Origin: Actinomycetes bacterium
GTDB lineage: Bacteria > Actinomycetota > Actinomycetes > Actinomycetales > Dermatophilaceae
Length of the DNA: 5,727 nucleotides
NCBI GenBank assembly: GCA_023389095.1
Contig: JAEWFB010000601.1
Coordinates: 1 to 5,727 of the forward strand
Direction: 5' to 3'
The translations under genes were made by a program, and so were the position numbers. The notes beneath the pieces were generated by a model that worked only from the letters and a program-made list of their open reading frames with translations, had not been told where the DNA came from and ran no database searches. This document shows, piece after piece, positions 1 to 3,099 of the stretch; within the stretch, counting starts at the first letter, position 1, and every line of letters begins with the position of its first letter.

Positions 1-789
1 GTCCTGTCCCCACGCCCCGATAGTGGCCCGGCCGGTTCGGTCGATGACGACTGAACCCGCGCCCGGCTGAAACGGTCGCGAGTAGCGGCCGTCCTCGTAG
101 AACCCACAGAGCAGGTCCTTGAACCGCCACCCGGAGTTGAAGGTCGCCACGAGTCGCGGCACGTCGCCCGGTGCCACCCGCGCGTTCCCCGGCCACGGCG
201 GTCCACCGGGCTGGGTCGTCCCGGCGACGAGGTGGGTGACGGTGTCGGACGCCCTGATCCACGCGAGGCCGGCGACGATGCTGGCGTGCGCCGGGTCCGG
301 CTGCACGAACGTCGTGTACATCGAGGGCACGCCCCGAGCATCGACGCGGCCGGCGACCCATCGACCCTCGCCGGAGATCGGTCGGATCCCTGCTGGGACC
401 GTCATCGGCGGCGGAGCGCCCACGTCCGAGGACCGCGCCGTCGACGACGAGCTGGGACCGGCTTGCGCCGGGGTGCCGCCCGCACGGCGTTGGGGTGCCG
501 CCAGGTTCGGGAGCTCGGACGCCGCGGGCGGCGTGTCAGCCGGCGGGTTGCGGAACCACCAGTTCTCGACCGCGTCGACGATCCCGGCTCCGCCGTTGTC
601 GCGGATCCACTCCACGGTCCTGACCGTCCAGGACGCGTCGCCGGGCGTGGTGAGCGCCTGGGCGTACGAGGTCCCGACCGCTGCGAGGGCAAGGAGCACC
701 ACGACGAGCACGCCGCGCTTGACCAGCCGCCTGCGGCGCGAAACCGGACGGCCGTCGTGGCGGTTCCGGCGGATCACGAGTCGATGCAT
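1..789 (-). CDS. Phosphodiester glycosidase family (NAGPA-like) protein, membrane-anchored or secreted, 3' end outside window
   Basis: The frame is open from an ATG at 789 to the window edge, giving 263 residues without a stop; the C-terminal part is missing. Residues 1-25 are very basic (R/H/K-rich), and residues 26-40 (GVLVVVLLALAAVGT) form one hydrophobic segment, so it is a signal anchor or long signal peptide. A short WTVRTVEWIRDNGG-type segment (54-67) and a Pro/Ala/Ser-rich linker (about 83-135) follow. The domain then begins with GEGRWVAGR (140-148). VPRLVATFNSGWRF (210-223), GFYEDGR (229-235), PGAGSVVID (242-250) and ATIGAWGQD (255-263) resemble, from memory, actinobacterial proteins annotated as phosphodiester glycosidase. 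In that family the domain is related to the enzyme that uncovers mannose-6-phosphate; the bacterial substrate is generally unknown. The ATG has a purine-rich GGGGGAGG just upstream; an in-frame GTG directly precedes it (792). The gene lies 144 nt downstream of the 159-residue gene on the same strand. Family call fairly sure, activity inferred. Confidence 0.72.
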   Translation of the reverse strand, partial: MHRLVIRRNRHDGRPVSRRRRLVKRGVLVVVLLALAAVGTSYAQALTTPGDASWTVRTVEWIRDNGGAGIVDAVENWWFRNPPADTPPAASELPNLAAPQRRAGGTPAQAGPSSSSTARSSDVGAPPPMTVPAGIRPISGEGRWVAGRVDARGVPSMYTTFVQPDPAHASIVAGLAWIRASDTVTHLVAGTTQPGGPPWPGNARVAPGDVPRLVATFNSGWRFKDLLCGFYEDGRYSRPFQPGAGSVVIDRTGRATIGAWGQD

Positions 790-891
790 CACCCTCCCCC
801 TGAATGCTGGGGTCACTCGCCGCCATGCTGCGCAGGCACGCTGGGAAACCACTGGGTGCAGCCGTCATCTCCTCGCTGCCGTCCGTGGTCC

Positions 892-914
892 CGGCGGCCT
901 TCGGCGCCCGCCGA
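892..914 (-). terminator. GC-rich palindrome after the 159-residue gene, possible terminator
   Basis: Beginning 20 nt downstream of the stop at 934, the sequence has TCGGCG-CC-CGCCGA (901-914), a perfect 6-bp dyad. It is flanked by further complementary GGCGG/CCGCC runs that could enlarge the stem. There is no T-tract, so this would be at best a weak, GC-only terminator of the sort often proposed for actinobacteria. In such GC-rich DNA the dyad could also arise by chance. The 144-nt gap (790-933) shows no supported gene. Confidence 0.22.
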
Positions 915-933
915 GTCCGGCCGGCCGCAGCCG

Positions 934-1413
934 TCAACCGCTGACGGCCTCGCGCACCCGGTCCAGCATGTCCTGCTCGCGCTCGCTGACCAGCTGCGCC
1001 CCGAACCCCATGAAGCCGCCCTCCTTGGCGGCGTCCGCAGCGGCCTGCGCGGCTGTGACGAGCCACTGCCCGAAGGCTGCCACCTCCTCCGCCGTGGCCT
1101 TCGCGGCGACGATCCCCTGGACGGCGCGCAGCTCGCCGAGCACCTGCTCGCCGGGCGGCTGCCCGGCCGTCGGCTTGTAGCCGCTGACGGGGTTGTGCCG
1201 CTGCTGCACCATGGCCTGGATGTCGAGGGCGACCTCAGCCAGCAGCTGTTCACGACTCGGCGGGTTGGTGGCGCTCTTCAGCGTTGCCATGGACTCCTTG
1301 GCCGCCTCGATCGGGCCGCCGGGGTCGGCCAGGGTGATCGACATTCCGGCCATGAACGGAGCACGCACGATGCGCGTCCACTCCTCCTCGGTGAAGTCGC
1401 TCTTCGCAGTCAC
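934..1413 (-). CDS. Conserved hypothetical soluble protein, 159 residues, alpha-helical
   Basis: The GTG start at 1413 is preceded by GAGAAGG about 8 nt upstream, a good ribosome-binding site, and the gene ends with TGA at 934-936. The protein is cysteine-free, has no signal peptide or membrane segment, and looks mostly helical. It opens with FTEEEWTRIVRAPFMAG (7-23). A glycine-rich EGGFMGFG near the end (131-138) is followed by a charged helix, VSEREQDMLDRVREAV. The order 'F-x-E-x-W ... P-x-x-A-G ... EGGF-x-GFG ... VS-x-x-E' matches a bacterial hypothetical-protein family I have seen without a named function; I cannot assign a role. Codon positions are strongly GC-biased, which supports a real gene. 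It is divergent from the cyclic-nucleotide-binding gene at 1565 across a 151-bp gap and lies upstream of the phosphodiester glycosidase-like gene on the same strand, although 144 nt and a possible terminator separate them. Confidence 0.8.
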   Translation of the reverse strand: MTAKSDFTEEEWTRIVRAPFMAGMSITLADPGGPIEAAKESMATLKSATNPPSREQLLAEVALDIQAMVQQRHNPVSGYKPTAGQPPGEQVLGELRAVQGIVAAKATAEEVAAFGQWLVTAAQAAADAAKEGGFMGFGAQLVSEREQDMLDRVREAVSG

Positions 1414-1552
1414 GGTGCGTACCTTCTCTCTGCTCGGTGTCAGGTCGCCTCCCTCGCGCCACGATGCCCCGCTCCCCGCGACGGCGCGTCATCCCTGCTG
1501 GGTGAAGTCCGCGGGTTCAGCGCAACCGGCAGTCCGAACGACGCCCCGTCCT

Positions 1553-1558
1553 TAGGAT
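1553..1558 (+). promoter_or_regulatory. Candidate -10 hexamer TAGGAT for a leaderless mRNA of the cNMP-binding gene
   Basis: TAGGAT fits the actinobacterial -10 pattern TANNNT and ends 6 nt before the ATG at 1565. Transcription would therefore start at or next to the A of the start codon. No good -35 is seen 16-19 nt upstream. The alternative reading is that AGGA (1554-1557) acts as a Shine-Dalgarno sequence, 7 nt from the ATG. The rest of the divergent gap (1414-1552) shows no convincing promoter for the minus-strand gene. Confidence 0.45.
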
Positions 1559-1564
1559 TGACAG

Positions 1565-1978
1565 ATGGTCGCTCCGATCGAGCTCATCAGGCGCGTTCCC
1601 CTCTTCCAGGGGCTTGACGAGAAGCATCTGAAAAGCCTCGCGCGCACGTTCAGCAACCGAACGTTCGCTGCCGGGGAGCCCATCGTGAGAGAGGGTGCCG
1701 GCGGTGTCGGCTTCTTCGTGATCGAGGAAGGCGAGGCCGTCGTCACGGTCCACGGAGAGGCCCGGCGGACGCTCTCGGCGGGAGACTACTTCGGGGAGAT
1801 AGCGCTGATCGACGAAGGCCCGCGAACCGCGTCGGTCGAGGCCAAGACCGACGTCACGGTCTCCGCACTTTCGCCGTGGGAGTTCAGACCTCTGGTCGAG
1901 GAGAACGCGTCGATCGCGTGGCCGCTTCTCGTTGCAATGGCGCAGCGCCTGCGCGAGGTCGAGCAGATCAAGGCCTAG
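1565..1978 (+). CDS. Stand-alone cyclic nucleotide-binding (CRP/FNR-type cNMP) domain protein
   Basis: This 137-residue protein consists almost wholly of one cyclic-nucleotide-binding domain. It opens with the usual N-terminal helix, ELIRRVPLFQGLDEKHLKSL (6-25). The beta-roll strands follow, including FAAGEPIVREG (34-44) and GFFVIEEGEAVVTV (49-62). The phosphate-binding cassette is GDYFGEIALIDEGPRTASV (73-91). It keeps Glu78 and Arg87, the two residues that in CAP and PKA domains hold the ribose hydroxyl and the cyclic phosphate, so nucleotide binding is plausible. The C-terminal helix (118-137) ends the protein. There is no helix-turn-helix, kinase, channel or other effector domain, so it cannot act as a CRP-like DNA-binding regulator by itself; it may sense cAMP/cGMP and act through a partner. 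The ATG at 1565 follows both AGGA and a TAGGAT -10-like hexamer. A small hairpin follows the TAG stop. Confidence 0.9.
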   Translation: MVAPIELIRRVPLFQGLDEKHLKSLARTFSNRTFAAGEPIVREGAGGVGFFVIEEGEAVVTVHGEARRTLSAGDYFGEIALIDEGPRTASVEAKTDVTVSALSPWEFRPLVEENASIAWPLLVAMAQRLREVEQIKA

Positions 1979-1984
1979 CAACCA

Positions 1985-2001
1985 CCGGCACTTCTTGCCG
2001 G
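1985..2001 (+). terminator. Small hairpin after the cNMP-binding gene, weak terminator candidate
   Basis: CCGGCA-CTTCT-TGCCGG is a perfect 6-bp stem with a 5-nt loop, beginning 6 nt after the TAG stop at 1978. The loop and position suit a transcription terminator, but no T-run follows. It would separate the cNMP-binding gene from the zinc-ribbon gene, which appears to have its own promoter. Confidence 0.35.
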
Positions 2002-2041
2002 AGGCATCACGATCGAAACTGCCTCGGGCTGTCGGAGGTGA

Positions 2042-2050
2042 TGTGAGAAT
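2042..2050 (+). promoter_or_regulatory. Candidate extended -10 (TGT-GAGAAT) for a leaderless mRNA of the zinc-ribbon gene
   Basis: GAGAAT (2045-2050) is preceded by TGT, an extended -10 arrangement, and is followed by exactly 6 nt before the ATG at 2057. This predicts transcription starting at the ATG. The same GAGAAT hexamer is the best -10 of the propeller gene at 3100. No clear -35 is present. A strong GGAGGTG lies at 2034-2040, but 16 nt from the ATG, which is too far for normal initiation, so a leaderless start explains the layout better. Confidence 0.42.
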
Positions 2051-2056
2051 CTCCGG

Positions 2057-2314
2057 ATGATGATCCTCCCTGATGACGGGGACGGCGCCGAGGCTTCGCC
2101 GTACGACGTTCCGCGCGGCACCTGCCCGGTGTGCGCGAGCAGCGAGGTCCGGCATCTGGTGATCGGTCTTCCCGCCGACCCGGAACCCTCAGCTGGGTCG
2201 CCGCCGTGGGTCGAGTGGGTGGGCTGCCTCCATCCCGGCTACGACCGCGCGTGCGACCGATGCGGCGTCCAGTGGGACTCGGACGGCCAGCGCCCCGACG
2301 CCGCGAGACGCTGA
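2057..2314 (+). CDS. Small zinc-ribbon-like hypothetical protein, 85 residues
   Basis: The protein has two CxxC knuckles: C23-P-V-C26 and C66-D-R-C69, the second followed by G-V-Q-W. Between them lie HLVIGLP (33-39) and a PPWVEWVGCLHPGYDR segment (49-64) with an additional Cys57. Such spacing is typical of a zinc ribbon, probably one zinc held by the four knuckle cysteines. The pattern 'CPxC..V.HLVIG.P....PxW....GC.HPGYDR.C..CG..W' looks like a small actinobacterial hypothetical-protein family, recalled from memory; no function is known to me. The N-terminal 20 residues and the C-terminal 10 are polar and look disordered. Two adjacent ATGs (2057, 2060) could start it; the first suits the -10 spacing. 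It is short, but the cysteine pattern argues for a real gene. It converges on the deoxyribosyltransferase-like gene. Confidence 0.72.
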   Translation: MMILPDDGDGAEASPYDVPRGTCPVCASSEVRHLVIGLPADPEPSAGSPPWVEWVGCLHPGYDRACDRCGVQWDSDGQRPDAARR

Positions 2315-2335
2315 GTTCGCCACTGCGTCAGGGCT

Positions 2336-2406
2336 ACAGCGACAGCTCAGGCCTGCCGCACGCTCATCCGTCCGCTGGCGCTGCCCGGACACCGCCTTGT
2401 CGCTGT
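2336..2406. repeat. Long imperfect inverted repeat between two convergent genes, possible bidirectional terminator
   Basis: ACAGCGACA (2336-2344) is perfectly complementary to TGTCGCTGT (2398-2406). Just inside, AGGC (2349-2352) pairs with GCCT (2394-2397), with a 4-nt bulge on one side only. Together they form a 13-bp stem around a GC-rich core that can fold further. It occupies most of the 110-nt gap between the convergent stops at 2314 and 2425, the place where a two-way terminator is expected. There is no T-tract on either strand. Confidence 0.4.
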
Positions 2407-2424
2407 GCGGCTCCACGAACGCTT

Positions 2425-2817
2425 TCACGAGAGCCCGGCGAGCCAGTCCTCAACTGCAGGCACGCGCTGCACCAGGGGATGAAAGTAGAAGACACTCTCG
2501 TGATGGATCTGGCCGACGAGCACGACGTGGTCCAGCTCGCCCCGACTAGCCAGGGCCAGGGCGGCGCCCAGCTCGACGAACATGCCCCTGCCGTCGTGGC
2601 GCGAGGCCACCACCACAACGGCTTCGGCTGCCAGCACGGCGTCGACCTCCTCCTGCGCCATTGCGGCCGAGCGCTCCACCTGACTGGCGTAGCCCGCGGC
2701 AAAGGAGACATCCGCGCTCCAGTCCAACGTCAGCTCGTGGCCCGCGGCCACCACCGCGTCCTGGACGTTTCTCACCGTCACGACGTCGCTGACCGGACCG
2801 GACACGTAGACCTTCAT
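2425..2817 (-). CDS. Nucleoside 2-deoxyribosyltransferase-like protein
   Basis: This 130-residue protein begins MKVYVSGPVSD, the 'K-x-Y-x-(A/S)-G-P' opening strand and loop of nucleoside 2-deoxyribosyltransferases. It continues with a helix and AGHELTLDWS (25-34). Further on it has EEVDAVLAAEAVVVVASRHDGRGMFVELGAALAL (56-89, broken here only for naming). In the family, which exchanges bases on 2'-deoxyribonucleosides through a covalent glutamate intermediate, the nucleophile sits in a comparable G-x-x-x-E-L-G; here that would be Glu82. Asp59 and Asp75 are candidates for the substrate-binding acidic residues. The C-terminal part (VPAVEDWLAGLS) resembles bacterial group-specific relatives, many of which have no tested activity, so the enzyme role is inferred. 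The ATG at 2817 has AGGG 7 nt upstream, inside a perfect inverted repeat. The gene is divergent from the propeller gene. Confidence 0.78.
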   Translation of the reverse strand: MKVYVSGPVSDVVTVRNVQDAVVAAGHELTLDWSADVSFAAGYASQVERSAAMAQEEVDAVLAAEAVVVVASRHDGRGMFVELGAALALASRGELDHVVLVGQIHHESVFYFHPLVQRVPAVEDWLAGLS

Positions 2818-2824
2818 CCCAGCA

Positions 2825-2848
2825 CCCTGTCATCCATTGGTGACAGGG
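2825..2848 (-). promoter_or_regulatory. Perfect 8-bp inverted repeat (8-nt spacer) overlapping the start region of the deoxyribosyltransferase-like gene
   Basis: On the minus strand, CCCTGTCA-N8-TGACAGGG lies 7 nt upstream of the ATG at 2817. The near arm contains AGGG, the only good Shine-Dalgarno match, and overlaps CAGGGT (2829-2824), a possible -10 hexamer placed 6 nt before the ATG. The spacer itself has CCA-A-TGG, which would extend the fold by 3 bp with a one-base bulge. It could be a repressor's operator or an RNA hairpin covering the ribosome-binding site. The dyad is plainly visible; either function is inferred. Confidence 0.5.
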
Positions 2849-3005
2849 CAGAAAAGCCTCGGGCCATTCGCCGCGAAAAGGAAGTGATCTGCGGCGGCCG
2901 GCTTCGGTCCAGTGCCAAACCGACGACACGGCAGCATCATCGACCCCATTGAACGCGGCTGGCACACGCGTCAGCGCAGTCGCGTCTGAGCGAATCGCAG
3001 AAGTC

Positions 3006-3034
3006 TTGACGGTCCTCTCGGACGGGCCGAGAAT
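3006..3034 (+). promoter_or_regulatory. Candidate sigma-A-type promoter of the propeller gene (TTGACG-N17-GAGAAT)
   Basis: TTGACG (3006-3011) matches the -35 consensus at five of six positions, and GAGAAT (3029-3034) lies exactly 17 nt downstream. Transcription would begin near 3041, giving an untranslated leader of about 60 nt before the ATG at 3100. This is the best complete promoter in the window. A dyad, TCTCGG-N5-CCGAGA (3016-3032), sits in the spacer and runs into the -10. The remaining divergent gap (2849-3005) shows only a short direct repeat, CGCGTC at 2967 and 2981. Confidence 0.5.
3016..3032. promoter_or_regulatory. Dyad overlapping the -10 of the propeller promoter, candidate operator
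   Basis: TCTCGG-ACGGG-CCGAGA is a perfect 6-bp inverted repeat with a 5-nt spacer. It starts 5 nt after the -35 hexamer and covers the first four bases of the proposed -10. That position would let a bound dimer block RNA polymerase. The repeat is short for GC-rich DNA, so chance cannot be excluded. Confidence 0.3.
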
Positions 3035-3099
3035 GCGCGGAAGGCTGTCGCCGGGCCTTCTCGCACCACACGTGCACCTTTCTCTAGGAGATGAGCGCA

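Noticed and set aside
790..933. A possible small minus-strand ORF starting at an ATG right after GAGGAG (about 866-874)
   Set aside because: The ribosome-binding match touches the ATG with no spacing, and the frame runs into the phosphodiester glycosidase-like gene in the wrong phase without any recognisable product.
1558..1563. TTGACA, a perfect -35 consensus hexamer, beside the start of the cNMP-binding gene
   Set aside because: It ends just before the ATG at 1565, so any promoter using it would start inside the gene; no -10 lies 17 nt downstream. TGACAG also matches the half-site of the 2825-2848 repeat, but no partner arm is nearby.
119..1617. Two long plus-strand open frames (119-1180 and 232-1617)
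   Set aside because: They lie opposite the phosphodiester glycosidase-like gene and the 159-residue gene. Their products are R/P/A/S-rich with no family resemblance, and neither has a supported ribosome-binding site.
1517..2155. A 212-codon minus-strand open frame opposite the cyclic-nucleotide-binding gene
   Set aside because: It overlaps a gene with an intact, recognisable cNMP-binding cassette on the other strand, and its own product is R/D-rich with no motif.
2131..2952. A 273-codon plus-strand open frame across the zinc-ribbon gene, the convergent gap and the deoxyribosyltransferase-like gene
   Set aside because: It spans two better-supported genes and an inverted repeat, and its product has no recognisable feature.
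2967..2990. Direct repeat of CGCGTC, 14 nt apart, upstream of the propeller promoter
   Set aside because: It is only six bases long, its flanks match poorly, and the 14-nt period does not fit helical phasing for a regulator; chance is likely in GC-rich DNA.
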